Positions 34,813-44,110 of a stretch of 64,000 nucleotides of DNA are shown here, one piece after another (position 1 is the stretch's first letter; each line of letters begins with the position of its first letter). The notes beneath the pieces are model-generated. The model worked only from the letters and a program-made list of their open reading frames with translations. It was not told the DNA's origin and ran no database searches. The translations under genes and the position numbers were made by a program. Where the stretch lies: assembly GCA_964512655.1 (NCBI GenBank), contig CAZEJT010000002.1:186001-250000 (forward strand). Direction: 5' to 3'. Origin of the DNA: VBOC01 sp964512655 (GTDB lineage: Bacteria > Bacteroidota > Ignavibacteria > UBA10030 > SZUA-254).

Positions 34813-35358
34813 TCATTCATTCCCTCCCGCAAGGAGCTTCCGCAGTTGCTCCAGCTCATGCCGGACGCTGGCATCCCACACGGTATCTCCGAGCCGCACC
34901 ATGAAGCCGGCTCTGAGCGATGCGTCCTGAACATACTTCATCCGGACCTTCTTCTTGGTCGCATTCTCGAGACGCTCGATCAGCCTCCGTTCCTGCGCGG
35001 AGGTCAGAGGCGTCGCCACGGAAGCGGTCGCATTGACGATCCCCATCCGCTCATCCCGAAGCCGGAAAAACTCCGCGATGATCTCCGGAAGGAGCGCTTC
35101 CCTCCCCCGTGAGACGAGCAGGACGACAAAGGTGAGCGTGGTCTTCCCCACGCGTTTCGCGAGGACTTCCTCGGCCACCTTGCGTTTCTTCTGAGCGTTG
35201 ATGACTGGGCTCCTCAGGAAGAGCATGAACTCGCGGCTCGCGCCGAGGAGCGCTTCGATCTGGCCGCAGTCGGCGGCCACCGCGTCGAGCTGGTCGCGCT
35301 CGAGGGCGACCCCGAACAGGGCGCGGGCGTAACGGTGTGCTGCGCGGAATTCGCCCAT
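34813..35358 (-). CDS. atpH: ATP synthase delta subunit
   Basis: The 181-residue peripheral stalk subunit shows AHRYARALFGVALE at the N-terminus and the C-terminal VRMKYVQDASLRAGFMVRLGDTVWDASVRHEL that identifies F1 delta. It follows atpF by 6 bases. Between it and atpA lies an unusually long, repeat-bearing gap for this operon. Confidence 0.93.
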   Translation of the reverse strand: MGEFRAAHRYARALFGVALERDQLDAVAADCGQIEALLGASREFMLFLRSPVINAQKKRKVAEEVLAKRVGKTTLTFVVLLVSRGREALLPEIIAEFFRLRDERMGIVNATASVATPLTSAQERRLIERLENATKKKVRMKYVQDASLRAGFMVRLGDTVWDASVRHELEQLRKLLAGGNE

Positions 35359-35364
35359 GGCGCC

Positions 35365-35850
35365 TTAGGACACCTTCAGCGAGTCGAGGTACGAGTCAAC
35401 CAGCTTCCGCTGGCGCTTTTCATCGAGCGTCTCGTCGAGGATCTTCTCAGCGGCCTTGATCGCGAGGGCAGCCACCTCGCCGCGAAGTTCCGCGAGCGCC
35501 GCCTCTTTCTCGCGCTCAATCTCTTCCCGCGCGTGATCGATCATGCTCCTCGACTGCCGATTCGCCTGCTCCACGATCTCCGTCTTCAACTTTTCGGCCA
35601 GGACCCGGCTCTCGCTCAGCACTCTGTGACTCTCCTGGTCCGCTTCCGCGAGGCGCTTCTTATTCTCCTCCAGCAGCCGCTCCGCCTCGCGCTGGGCCTG
35701 CTCCGCCCGTTCAAGCGAGGCTCTCACATGCCCCTCTCTCCTGTCCAGCCCGTCAAGCAGCGGCTTCCACGCGAATTTCCTGAGGACGATGAGAAGGAGA
35801 ACGAAGGTGATAATCGTCCAGACGATCAATCCGTTGTTTACTTCAAGCAT
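35365..35850 (-). CDS. atpF: ATP synthase F0 b subunit
   Basis: The 161-residue subunit has one N-terminal transmembrane helix (about 7-25, LIVWTIITFVLLLIVLRKFAW). A long charged coiled coil (about 40-155, ERAEQAQREAERLLEENKKR) dimerises as the peripheral stalk. The order c-b-delta-alpha-gamma is standard. Confidence 0.95.
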   Translation of the reverse strand: MLEVNNGLIVWTIITFVLLLIVLRKFAWKPLLDGLDRREGHVRASLERAEQAQREAERLLEENKKRLAEADQESHRVLSESRVLAEKLKTEIVEQANRQSRSMIDHAREEIEREKEAALAELRGEVAALAIKAAEKILDETLDEKRQRKLVDSYLDSLKVS

Positions 35851-35885
35851 AGTGGCCGGTTTCTAAGGTGAGAGGTGATACTATG

Positions 35886-36113
35886 TTATTTCAGCGCGAG
35901 GATCAGGCAGATGACCAGCGAGAAAAAGGTAACGCCCTCGATGAGCGCGGCCGCGATCAGCATCGAGGTCCGGACCGCTCCCGCGGCCTCGGGCTGCCGG
36001 CCGCTCGCTTCCATGGCTGCCGCTGCGAGTTTGCCGATGCCGAGTCCGGCACCGATGACCGTTATTCCGGCGCCGATTCCGGCCGCCAGGAAACCGAGTG
36101 TTTTAGGATCCAT
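35886..36113 (-). CDS. atpE: ATP synthase F0 c subunit
   Basis: The 75-residue proteolipid forms two transmembrane helices with a polar loop (GRQPEAAGAVRTSM). The ion-binding acid is Glu59 in ALIEGVTFF. The residue after Glu is Gly rather than Ser/Thr, which suggests proton rather than sodium coupling; that is inference. Glycine-rich helix 1 (GIGAGITVIGAGLGIG) packs the c-ring. Confidence 0.95.
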   Translation of the reverse strand: MDPKTLGFLAAGIGAGITVIGAGLGIGKLAAAAMEASGRQPEAAGAVRTSMLIAAALIEGVTFFSLVICLILALK

Positions 36114-36149
36114 TCTGTTGCTCCTTTCGAGATGACGGTGACGTGTTAT

Positions 36150-37049
36150 TTATGAATGATGGCTATCATGTTCGGCATGTTCGCCGTGCCCCGCCTGTAT
36201 TCCGAGGCCCATGAAGAGCGAGGCCAGCATGGTAAAAATATAGGCCTGCAGGAATGCGACGAAGAGCTCCAGCATCGAAACCCCTAGGGCAAACCCGATC
36301 GAGGCGGGTGCGATCAGGTACGATTTAAAGAGAAAGATCAGTCCGATAAAGGAGAGAATCACGATATGCCCGCCGATCATGTTGGCGAACAGGCGCATGC
36401 AGAGGGCAAAATTCTTCGTAAAAAGGCCGAGCACCTCGATCGGGATCATGATCGGCCAGAGGGCCCAGTGGACCCCGCCGGTGAGATGTTTCAGGTATCC
36501 GCCCAGACCCTGTGCCCTGATCGCGGAAAGCTGGATCATCACGAACGCCACGATCGCAAGACCCGCGGTCACGCTGATGTTTCCCGTCGCGCTTGCGCCA
36601 TAGGGAAGTATCCCGAGAAGGTTCATGACCAGAATGAACAGAAACGTCGTAAGGAGGTAGGGCATGTACCGCAGGCCTCCGGGGCCCATGTTGGGGACGG
36701 CAACCTCGTCGCGGACGAAGACCACCATCGCCTCAACCATGTTTCCGAGCCCTTTGGGTACGGGGGTTTTCTTGTTCTTCTGAGCGGCGGCGATGGCGAC
36801 GGCCGCAAGGATGAACGCGGCGATCCAGACGAAGAAGACGTGCTTCGTAACGGAGAAATCGACAGTGATCCCCCCGAGGGTGACGGGGGCAAAGTGAGGA
36901 AGATGGAGGACGCCAAAAGGCGTCTCTATCTCATGAGCATCCCGCACGTGATGGAGCAGTTCCCCGAAAATCTCCCCCCCGTTCGGTTGGGCGTTCTCCG
37001 CCGGAAGACTGACCGCCGCGCGCGCGGTGTCTGCGATCTGCTCGTTCAC
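36150..37049 (-). CDS. atpB: ATP synthase F0 a subunit
   Basis: The 299-residue multi-spanning subunit carries the essential Arg in FALCMRLFANMIGGHIV and the channel helices after it. It has a long N-terminal extramembrane part (about 1-75), as in Bacteroidota and Chlorobi, and a His-rich C-terminal tail. It overlaps the AtpI-like gene by 4 bases. Confidence 0.94.
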   Translation of the reverse strand: MNEQIADTARAAVSLPAENAQPNGGEIFGELLHHVRDAHEIETPFGVLHLPHFAPVTLGGITVDFSVTKHVFFVWIAAFILAAVAIAAAQKNKKTPVPKGLGNMVEAMVVFVRDEVAVPNMGPGGLRYMPYLLTTFLFILVMNLLGILPYGASATGNISVTAGLAIVAFVMIQLSAIRAQGLGGYLKHLTGGVHWALWPIMIPIEVLGLFTKNFALCMRLFANMIGGHIVILSFIGLIFLFKSYLIAPASIGFALGVSMLELFVAFLQAYIFTMLASLFMGLGIQAGHGEHAEHDSHHS

Positions 37050-37429
37050 CTGTTGCCGAATTTCTTCTGAATAAACATGATCTCCAGTGCAAGGTACACA
37101 ACCGTGAAAAACGCAATAGACCAGATCAGTGCCTGAACATGAACATCAAACACCTTGATCAGCACCACAATCACCGACCCGACAGCCAGCATCCGAAGCC
37201 CCATTCCCCCGAGCACGACCCTCAGGAATGTCGATGCGGACTTGCCGTGAGAGTATTCGATCGCCGCGTATCCTGCGAGCACGTTCAGCGTGGTGATCAG
37301 AGCGCCCGCCGCAACCGCCTCCAGAATTTCAGCCGATGCGTATTTCACGAGAGGGTAAGCGCCGAAGCATCCCGCAACCGCGAGGGTAAGAAACACCTGC
37401 CGCGGGAAGGAGAGGTCGAATCTGCTCAT
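37046..37429 (-). CDS. Small membrane protein, AtpI-like position
   Basis: From the ATG at 37429 it has 127 residues and about four transmembrane segments (15-33, 37-54, 70-90, 97-117). Upstream in-frame codons lie inside the neighbouring gene and are rejected. The position between AtpZ and subunit a, with ATGA overlaps on both sides, is that of the ATP synthase assembly factor AtpI (UncI). Sequence similarity to AtpI is weak by eye, so the name is provisional. Confidence 0.65.
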   Translation of the reverse strand: MSRFDLSFPRQVFLTLAVAGCFGAYPLVKYASAEILEAVAAGALITTLNVLAGYAAIEYSHGKSASTFLRVVLGGMGLRMLAVGSVIVVLIKVFDVHVQALIWSIAFFTVVYLALEIMFIQKKFGNR

Positions 37430-37698
37430 GTGAGCGGACTGTCCTTCCCCTGATCGTCGGCTTCGGCCGCGGTCTTGATAAAATTGTACAGCCCCGCGCC
37501 AACGCCGAAGAGCACTCCGCCGATCAGCAGCCATGGGGCGGTATTGAGTTTCTCATCCGCCCAGCGGCCGAGGAAGAACATCACTACTACGGAAATTGCG
37601 AGCTGCATCCCAGAACCAAACAGAAGCCCCGCGCTCCGCAGGGATTTCCGCCGGCTCGCCCGGTCCGGATCCTGTTCCCCGTTCTCCGGGGAATCCAC
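37426..37698 (-). CDS. AtpZ/AtpI family putative F0F1-ATPase subunit
   Basis: The 90-residue protein has two transmembrane segments in a hairpin (about 23-45 and 55-73) and the AtpZ-like signature GSGMQLAISVVVMFFLGRWADEKL with PWLLIGGVLFGVGAGLYNFI. In AtpZ/AtpI the loop may carry Mg2+ or Ca2+ transport or aid c-ring assembly. It is coupled to the next gene by an ATGA overlap. Confidence 0.83.
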   Translation of the reverse strand: MDSPENGEQDPDRASRRKSLRSAGLLFGSGMQLAISVVVMFFLGRWADEKLNTAPWLLIGGVLFGVGAGLYNFIKTAAEADDQGKDSPLT

Positions 37699-37705
37699 TC
37701 CGGGA

Positions 37706-38128
37706 TTACTTCTGATCCGGCCGGCGCATCTGTGCGTCGGGAGGCCGGGTCTCTTGTTTCATCTCGGGAGGCGTCTGTCCGGGCATCATCTTGGAATCAG
37801 ACATGATGCACTTCCCGTCAAACACCGCGCCCTCCTCGATCACGAGTTTCGCCGCGCGGATATCGCCGCGCACCATTGCTTTCGTCTCGAACACCAGTTT
37901 TTCCTGGGCGAGGATTCCGCCGGTGATCTTCCCGCCGATGGTCACAAGTTTTGCCGAGACGTTGCCGTCCACCTCCCCGGTTCCTCCGATTGAGACGCTC
38001 TGTCCTGCCACCACTTCGCCTACGACCCTCCCTTCAACCCGGATACTTCCTGGGCTCCGGAGCTTCCCCTCACAGATTGTTCCGGCGGTGATGACGCTCA
38101 TTCCCTCGTTGCCCGGTTCTGTTTTCAC
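37706..38128 (-). CDS. Bactofilin (polymer-forming cytoskeletal protein)
   Basis: The 140 residues form the bactofilin beta-helix with regular 17-20 residue repeats (GSIRVEGRVVGEV, GTGEVDGNVSAKLVTIGGKITGGI, AMVRGDIRAAKLVIEEGAVFDGKC) and a proline-rich tail. Bactofilins polymerise without nucleotides and often work beside M23 peptidases to shape the cell wall. One is encoded immediately upstream. Confidence 0.9.
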   Translation of the reverse strand: MKTEPGNEGMSVITAGTICEGKLRSPGSIRVEGRVVGEVVAGQSVSIGGTGEVDGNVSAKLVTIGGKITGGILAQEKLVFETKAMVRGDIRAAKLVIEEGAVFDGKCIMSDSKMMPGQTPPEMKQETRPPDAQMRRPDQK

Positions 38129-38144
38129 TTGGGTTTGATCTCCT

Positions 38145-38927
38145 TTATGGCGTGGTCAATAAGTACCGTTGTGGGTTATCCGCAATCCCGTTCTTCCACA
38201 CTTCAAAGTGAAGATGTGACCCGGAACTTGTCCGGCCCGTGCTTCCCATCAGCGCAATGAGTTCCCCTCGCTTCACAGCAGTGCCGGTATTCTTCAGAAT
38301 CGATTGATTGTGCTTATACACCGTCACGATCCCTCCCGCATGAGCAACCATGAGAGTGTAACCATTGTCGTATGTCCAGCCGGAGAAGATGACATGCCCG
38401 TCGGCCGCGGCAAGGACGGCGCTTCCTTCCTTGCCCGCGAAATCGACGCCGAAATGCTCTCCGACTGAATCAAACCCTCTCGAAACATACCCTTCGGCCG
38501 GGATCGAAAGAGGGAATTTCAATGAACCCTGTGAATCCTCCTCGGGCTGCATGGGATGCCCTGCCGTATCCGGCGCCGCGGCGGCGAGGGTGCTGTCGTC
38601 CGGCGATAGTTTCTCACCCAGCGCCCTTCGAAGCCGGAGATTATAGCCCGTGAGCGTATTCAACTCCTGCGCCAAACGCTGCAATTGTTTCTGAATTCCG
38701 GCGATTTGAGCCCCGTACCGGCTCTCCACTTCCTGTTCGCCTAGCGGCAAGCTGCTGCCCACGGGGGTGTAAACGATGATGGCTACTGTTACGGCAGCAA
38801 CGGCGAGGATGAAAACAGCGATGCCGGATACAAGGCCCCATCCGGTGACTGAAAGCCTGCGAGGCTTCCCCGATCGTGATGGCCTGAGCGATATGACCGC
38901 ATAACGTTCGTCAGATTCACGTGGCAT
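38145..38927 (-). CDS. M23 family metallopeptidase, membrane-anchored
   Basis: The 260-residue protein has a basic N-terminus and one transmembrane helix (about 27-50), then a coiled-coil segment (about 65-105). A C-terminal LytM/M23 domain has zinc ligands in HFGVDFAG (HxxxD) and HLHFEVW (HxH). It cleaves peptidoglycan cross-links in the periplasm. The M23-bactofilin pair leads the ATP synthase operon; cell-shape function for the pair is known in other bacteria and inferred here. Confidence 0.92.
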   Translation of the reverse strand: MPRESDERYAVISLRPSRSGKPRRLSVTGWGLVSGIAVFILAVAAVTVAIIVYTPVGSSLPLGEQEVESRYGAQIAGIQKQLQRLAQELNTLTGYNLRLRRALGEKLSPDDSTLAAAAPDTAGHPMQPEEDSQGSLKFPLSIPAEGYVSRGFDSVGEHFGVDFAGKEGSAVLAAADGHVIFSGWTYDNGYTLMVAHAGGIVTVYKHNQSILKNTGTAVKRGELIALMGSTGRTSSGSHLHFEVWKNGIADNPQRYLLTTP

Positions 38928-39057
38928 AGGATGTCTTCACGGCTCAAACCCATAAAAATCGTGCACAATATATGAAATCCTCCCAAGAATGTCAACGGAT
39001 TTGGGGCTTTCCCGGGCCATCTGGTGGAGTGATGGCCGTGGGGTGCAGGCACAGGCT

Positions 39058-39081
39058 GTAGGCGCAGGCTTCAGCTGGCGT
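39058..39081. repeat. Degenerate A palindrome
   Basis: A diverged A module (GTAGGCGCAGGCTTCAGCTG then GCGT) lies in the gap between the M23 gene and the NamZ-like gene. Three stem positions differ from the perfect copies. The remaining 38928-39116 sequence shows nothing else recognisable. Confidence 0.7.
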
Positions 39082-39116
39082 ATACCGAACACACGGGGTA
39101 CCTGCGATGGAAACCG

Positions 39117-40349
39117 TCATTGATACAGGAGGTACTTCTCCCGGCGCTTGGCGAATTCGGACACCTGCTGATTGAACGAGTCGAGGATGTTCTTTCTTGC
39201 CTCCCCCTTGACCAGTTTTTCCCCGACAATGGGATCCCCGACAAGGTGGTCGAGGCGCCCCTGCATCAGCTGTAATTTTCTGGGATAGAGCTCGCGAAGG
39301 ACCGCGAGCATCATCACGCCTGTCAGGACCGGCCGGAATTTGTTTCGGTCCGTGACATGCACGAAGACCCCGTTGCAGAGCCTGTTTTTGAATTTAGGGT
39401 CGGGGGCGGCCGAAGAATCGGGGCGTGGTGTAAAGGTGATCTGCGAGAACGCGACTCCGGGGAGGTGCAGTCCGCTCAGCCTCGAGACCGCCTTCCCGGA
39501 GTTGAGGCCCGGCGCGCCGATGTACTCGAATGGCTTCGGAGTGCCCCTCCCCTCCGAAATATTCGTCGCCTCGAAGAAACAGGTACCCGGATAGACCGTT
39601 GCTGTTGCCGGGGTTTTCATGTTGGGTGATGGCGGAATCCAGGGTAATCCGGTTTGATCAAACCACATTGATCGTTTCCATCCCTCCATTGGAATCACTT
39701 CTAGGTCGACGTTTGAATTGTAATTGAGCAGCCCCTCACCCACGATGAAACGGGCCAGTTCTCCAAGCGTGAGGCCGTGGCGGACGGGGAGCGGGAAGAG
39801 GCCCAGGAACGATATCAGCGTCATGTCGAGCACCGGCCCTTCGATGTCGGACCCGTTGATAGGATTTGGTCTGTCGAGTATGATCACCTTTTTTCCGAAG
39901 TCGCGCGCCGACTCCATGACGTCGGCCATCGTGCTGGCGTAGGTGAAGAATCGCGCTCCGACGTCCTGAAGATCTACGATCAGCACGTCGACCTCATGGA
40001 GCATGTCTGCGGTCGGCTTAAGAGTCTTTCCATAGAGCGAATACACGGGCAATCCTGTCGAAGAATCGGTCTGAGTCCCGACCGCCGCTCCGGCGGCTGT
40101 GCGCCCCCGGATTCCATGCTCGGGACTGAAGAGCGCCTTCACCGTCATCCCGAGGCGCATGAGCGAATCGACAAGATGAGTCCCGTTCGGGAAGATCGAC
40201 GCCTGATTGCAGACCACTCCCAGGCGCTTCCCTTTGATCAGAGCGGGATGCTGCTCAAGGAGAACCTCCGCTCCGATCCGCACTCGTTGGCCGCTGGCAG
40301 GATAGAGAAGAGAAGAAAAGAGAAGGAATAGGAGGAGAAACTGCTTCAC
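39117..40349 (-). CDS. NamZ-like exo-beta-N-acetylmuramidase (DUF1343)
   Basis: From the GTG at 40349 (GTGA overlap with the NUDIX gene) it has 410 residues with a signal peptide (LLLFLLFSSLLYPASGQ). DUF1343 features include RLGVVCNQASI, FSPEHGIRG, VYSLYG, IVDLQDVGARFFTYASTM, ILDRPNPI and EGRGTPKPFEYIGAPG. The family removes N-acetylmuramic acid from peptidoglycan fragment ends, consistent with periplasmic cell-wall recycling. Confidence 0.88.
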   Translation of the reverse strand: MKQFLLLFLLFSSLLYPASGQRVRIGAEVLLEQHPALIKGKRLGVVCNQASIFPNGTHLVDSLMRLGMTVKALFSPEHGIRGRTAAGAAVGTQTDSSTGLPVYSLYGKTLKPTADMLHEVDVLIVDLQDVGARFFTYASTMADVMESARDFGKKVIILDRPNPINGSDIEGPVLDMTLISFLGLFPLPVRHGLTLGELARFIVGEGLLNYNSNVDLEVIPMEGWKRSMWFDQTGLPWIPPSPNMKTPATATVYPGTCFFEATNISEGRGTPKPFEYIGAPGLNSGKAVSRLSGLHLPGVAFSQITFTPRPDSSAAPDPKFKNRLCNGVFVHVTDRNKFRPVLTGVMMLAVLRELYPRKLQLMQGRLDHLVGDPIVGEKLVKGEARKNILDSFNQQVSEFAKRREKYLLYQ

Positions 40350-40885
40350 GATGTTACCAGATGGCGTACGAGCGCCCACGCTGCGAGCGTCATCCCGTCC
40401 CAGATTTCGCCCGAGCGGATCATGCGGTCGAGATCGGAAGGGTTGAGACGGACTTGTTCGAATTCCTCTGTCTCGTCGGGTCTCGCGCCGACAGCCCTTA
40501 GATTTCGCGCGATATGGATCCGGCAGATCTCGTCGGTCACACCGTTATAAGGATTGAACTCGGCTGCAAATGTGAGCTCCCCCGCCGCGAAGCCCGTTTC
40601 TTCCGCCAATTCATGGCGGGCGGTATCCTCGTAAGTGGATTCTTCCTTCACGCTTCCGCACGGAAACTCCAGGCTCTCGCGGTTTGCAAGGTAGCGGTAC
40701 TGGTTCACGAGGATCAGGGAACCGCCGTCGAGCACCGGTATGATCATGCTCGAGCCCTTCACATGGACAAAATGATATTCGCCGGTCATGCCCGATGGCA
40801 AAAGGACTTCATCCCGCCGGTACGTCCACCACGGATTCTTGAGCTCGAATGCCTGCCGCACGCGCTTCCACTGTCGGAGTGGCAT
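40346..40885 (-). CDS. NUDIX hydrolase (ADP-sugar pyrophosphatase type)
   Basis: The 179-residue protein carries the Nudix box as GSVKEE... followed by ARHELAEETGF, with the Glu residues that bind Mg2+. The layout (DEVLLPSGMTGEYHFVHVKGSSMIIPV before it, YNGVTDEICRIHIARNL after it) matches the ADP-ribose pyrophosphatase group. It would hydrolyse an NDP-sugar. Coupled to the NamZ-like gene by a GTGA overlap. Confidence 0.9.
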   Translation of the reverse strand: MPLRQWKRVRQAFELKNPWWTYRRDEVLLPSGMTGEYHFVHVKGSSMIIPVLDGGSLILVNQYRYLANRESLEFPCGSVKEESTYEDTARHELAEETGFAAGELTFAAEFNPYNGVTDEICRIHIARNLRAVGARPDETEEFEQVRLNPSDLDRMIRSGEIWDGMTLAAWALVRHLVTS

Positions 40886-40907
40886 GAGTCGCCGTCAGCC
40901 GGCCAAA

Positions 40908-41795
40908 CTATGGAGTATTCGTCGAGGTGAGCACATTATCGGTTTCGACATCGAAATAGCCGAAAATCGAATCGGGACTACTCCCGGTGAGTGCGAAGTC
41001 CTTCCAAAGGATCGACCGCCGCACCAACCCGCGTACACCCACGTCCTCAAATCCAATAAGAGTTGTGTCCCATGTCCCCCGGTTATTAAGGTCCCAAAAC
41101 CACTGGATTCTGGTTGCGGGGAAGAAGCCCGCCGGCGTAAGGACCAGCTCCTGTCCGATCACTTTCTTGCCGATGCGCCACGGATTGCCCGACTCGCGGA
41201 CATTCCACTCAAGCCCGGGACGTAAGGGATAGACCCACACTTTCGGGGGCCGCTGCTCGAAAAAGGTGTCTGTCATAGCCGCCGGGCGTTCGGTAAGCAG
41301 GCCGAGATCGAACGCCCGGATGAACTCCGGAATTGATTCAAAGCGCCTACCCCTAAATGATATGAAGTATGGCACACGCCGCTTGGGAAATGCCTCGATT
41401 ACCCCGGTGTATGCCAGAAGGAATAACGTGTCCTTCTGTGTGGTGTAGAAATTATCAACTTCATAGGTGATATCCCGCATCTCGACGCCGTGAAATCTCC
41501 ACGCGTGGATGGTATCATGAAGCGTTTCCCTCCCGAGGCTCCGGATAGAGGTTGTCCACCGGATGACGGTATCAGGGGAGACTGCACCTGGAATGAGGGG
41601 CCTGAAATTGAAGATGGTGGTCGACGAGTTGTATGTCCACGACCCCCCCGAATCGAGGGGATATTCGATCCTGCCCAGAGATGGAAGAAAGGGTCCCGTC
41701 TCGGAGGTTACTGTGGGACCATTACACCCATCGAGACACAACGCGAGAACAGCAGCGAAGATCAAGTATAGTTTCACAGGATCGCGGCTCTTCAC
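40908..41795 (-). CDS. Putative lipoprotein of unknown function
   Basis: I take the GTG at 41795, which forms a GTGA overlap with the upstream gene; a second GTG at 41777 is also possible. A hydrophobic segment ends in CLDGC, a weak lipobox. The rest (about 265 residues) is beta-rich with repeated WTYNSSTTIF, GLEWNVRESGNPW and FPATRIQWFWDL segments, typical of surface-exposed lipoproteins. I recognise no domain. Its pairing with the secreted BNR protein upstream suggests joint envelope function, which is inference. Confidence 0.6.
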   Translation of the reverse strand: MKSRDPVKLYLIFAAVLALCLDGCNGPTVTSETGPFLPSLGRIEYPLDSGGSWTYNSSTTIFNFRPLIPGAVSPDTVIRWTTSIRSLGRETLHDTIHAWRFHGVEMRDITYEVDNFYTTQKDTLFLLAYTGVIEAFPKRRVPYFISFRGRRFESIPEFIRAFDLGLLTERPAAMTDTFFEQRPPKVWVYPLRPGLEWNVRESGNPWRIGKKVIGQELVLTPAGFFPATRIQWFWDLNNRGTWDTTLIGFEDVGVRGLVRRSILWKDFALTGSSPDSIFGYFDVETDNVLTSTNTP

Positions 41796-44062
41796 CTGGC
41801 GAGCACCATCTTCCTGACCTCTGAATATCCCCGGGCGGTTCCCGTTCCTCCCACGCGTAGAGGAGTAAACTTCAGCCTGTAGGTATAGATCCCGCTGGAG
41901 TAATTGGCGGCGTTCCATGCTGCATGATAGACGCCCGGCTGTTTCACCTCGTTCACGAGCGTTGCCACTTCCCTTCCGAGGATGTCGTACACGGTCAGCG
42001 TCACACGGCCCGGCGATGAGGGAACGGAGTAGGAGATCTGCGTCGACGGGTTGAAGGGATTCGGGTAATTCTGGCCTAGCGAGAATGTGGCCGGGATCGG
42101 GACCGCCGCGCTCGATGGTTCCGGCGGTGCCGGGGGCCGGTCGCCAAGGTCCACGATGCGGATGTTGCTTCCCGGCGTCGCGGCCGCGCCTGACGAGAGA
42201 ATGAGCCGTCCGCTCTGATACACTTTCACCCAGTATGCCTGCCCCGGCTCGATCGTCGAGGCGTGCTCGTAGCTCCCGTCATAACCAAAAAAGCCCGAAG
42301 TCATGATCCCGGGAGGGTCGCTCGTCACCGATCCGGCGGGGATAGGCCGCGTGATCGACCCGACGAGATTCCACCCGGCGGCAACGTCAACGGTATCGGT
42401 CAGGAGCGTATCGCCGGTGATCGGGTACGATCCCCCCGAAGGATACCGGACCCAGTATCCGGATCCCGTCTGAATCGTATCCCGCAACTCGTACGTCGTT
42501 GTGTATGCAAGCGGAAGAAAACCGGAAGAGCCCGGGAATACAAACGACGCGGGCTGGTTCGAAGGGAGGAGCGGCAGCGAGAGCATGTTCCATCCGCCCC
42601 GGACGTTCATCGTCACGCCTGAGTACGTAACCAGCGGGAGAGTATCGAGCGTCGCAGTATAGACGCTCATGTCGAATCCGCCGAATCTCTCATCGGTCCA
42701 GACCTGGACGGTGTGTTTTCCCCACGAATCGATGCCGATGTAATCGCCGAATCGGACGTCGCCATTTGGCGTGTTGCGTGTCGACTGTGCGGTGCTGGTC
42801 AACCGGTTCGTAAACGTGATCCCCCCGTCCCAGGAGTAGGCGAGGTACGTCTCGAAGATGGAGAGGTTCGGGGTATTGCGGGTATCGGAATAGACGATCG
42901 AAACAACGCCGCGGTCGTCTACTGCGATCCACGGCCAGAATTGCTCCTTGCCGTTCCCAAGGGAGTCATCATTCACGCGGCGGGGCGCCGACCAGGTCAA
43001 ACCGTTGTCGCGCGACACGCTGAGGAATATGTCGAGGTCCCCGGTCTTATTATCCGCCCACACGACGTACAGCCACCCTCTTCTCGGCCCTCCTGAGATG
43101 TCGGCTGCGATCGACGTAAAACCCCGCGGGTTGGTCGAGCCGCCGTTGCCGAGCGTGTCAACGACGGTGTGATAACCGAAACTGACCCCGCCGTCCGTCG
43201 AGCGATCGAACTCGATGATACTCCCCCCGAGAAACGTCGTGCACACCCCGCCGTCGGGCGCGACACAGAGATCCGGCGCGAAATTGCCTCCGATGTCCGG
43301 GTCTCCCGGCCTGATTGCGCTCGACCAGGTAATGCCTCCGTCGGTGGATCGTGAAAACGAAGGCCCGGACCACACAATGTAGAGATTGTTCACAAACGGG
43401 CTCGAAGGGTTCAGATCACACTCGATGTATTCCTTGTCGTAGAAGTTTGGAGCCGTGTCCGTTGGAACAAAGTACGCCTGGTCGAAGGTATCAAACGACG
43501 GGTCGGTCTTGAAGACGATGATCTTCAGATTTGAGTTGTTGTTGTTCAGCGCGACGGTCGCGATATAGAAATTGCCGGCGGTATCAACCGCCACCGCCGG
43601 ATCGCTGTGGCGGGTGTAGCCCTCCTCGATGTAGATCTGAGGGAGAAGCTGCACCTCACTCCAGGAGAGCCCCGCGTCGTCGGAGAACGTGTACCCGACC
43701 CGGCGGACCGCGGGGTTCGAGCCCGTACGGAAGTCCCTCCATGCAGCAACCATCCGGTTTGGATTCTTGTGGCTGATCCTCACCGACGGCTCGTTCTGCG
43801 GGGACCCGTCGCGGGAGAGATCGATATTGGGAAACGAAGATGTGGAAACGGAGCTTGGAGGCGGAGGCACCATAAGGTGATGCGAACCCTCCCTGCTGTA
43901 CTCCTCCTCGAAATACCTCTCGTGCGAACGAACGCGTAGAGAATCGAGGGACCGGTCGCGGGAGGCACCTTTAACGCCTCCCCCTGCGGCAGCGGAGGAT
44001 TGGGAAAGAGAAATCAGAAGCACAAGGAGGCCCGGCATCACACTCGTCAACATTCGTCCCAT
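41792..44062 (-). CDS. Secreted BNR/sialidase-repeat protein with C-terminal sorting domain
   Basis: The 756-residue protein has a signal peptide (to about residue 25). A beta-propeller-like region follows with several Asp-box repeats (SDDAGLSWSE, STDGGITWS, STDGGVSFG, SRDNGLTWS, SWDGGITF). A linker leads to a C-terminal domain with GQNYPNPFNPSTQISYSV, VYDILGREVATLVNEVKQ and a final basic tail SEVRKMVLAR. The C-terminal domain is the FlgD-like/type A sorting signal used for export in Ignavibacteria and Bacteroidota. Glycosidase activity is not certain; catalytic residues were not identified. AGGAG ribosome-binding site before the ATG. Confidence 0.85.
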   Translation of the reverse strand: MGRMLTSVMPGLLVLLISLSQSSAAAGGGVKGASRDRSLDSLRVRSHERYFEEEYSREGSHHLMVPPPPSSVSTSSFPNIDLSRDGSPQNEPSVRISHKNPNRMVAAWRDFRTGSNPAVRRVGYTFSDDAGLSWSEVQLLPQIYIEEGYTRHSDPAVAVDTAGNFYIATVALNNNNSNLKIIVFKTDPSFDTFDQAYFVPTDTAPNFYDKEYIECDLNPSSPFVNNLYIVWSGPSFSRSTDGGITWSSAIRPGDPDIGGNFAPDLCVAPDGGVCTTFLGGSIIEFDRSTDGGVSFGYHTVVDTLGNGGSTNPRGFTSIAADISGGPRRGWLYVVWADNKTGDLDIFLSVSRDNGLTWSAPRRVNDDSLGNGKEQFWPWIAVDDRGVVSIVYSDTRNTPNLSIFETYLAYSWDGGITFTNRLTSTAQSTRNTPNGDVRFGDYIGIDSWGKHTVQVWTDERFGGFDMSVYTATLDTLPLVTYSGVTMNVRGGWNMLSLPLLPSNQPASFVFPGSSGFLPLAYTTTYELRDTIQTGSGYWVRYPSGGSYPITGDTLLTDTVDVAAGWNLVGSITRPIPAGSVTSDPPGIMTSGFFGYDGSYEHASTIEPGQAYWVKVYQSGRLILSSGAAATPGSNIRIVDLGDRPPAPPEPSSAAVPIPATFSLGQNYPNPFNPSTQISYSVPSSPGRVTLTVYDILGREVATLVNEVKQPGVYHAAWNAANYSSGIYTYRLKFTPLRVGGTGTARGYSEVRKMVLAR

Positions 44063-44110
44063 TGGACGTTCTCCTTTTCTTTTGCTATTTGCCTCCCCTC
44101 GTCATTCACA

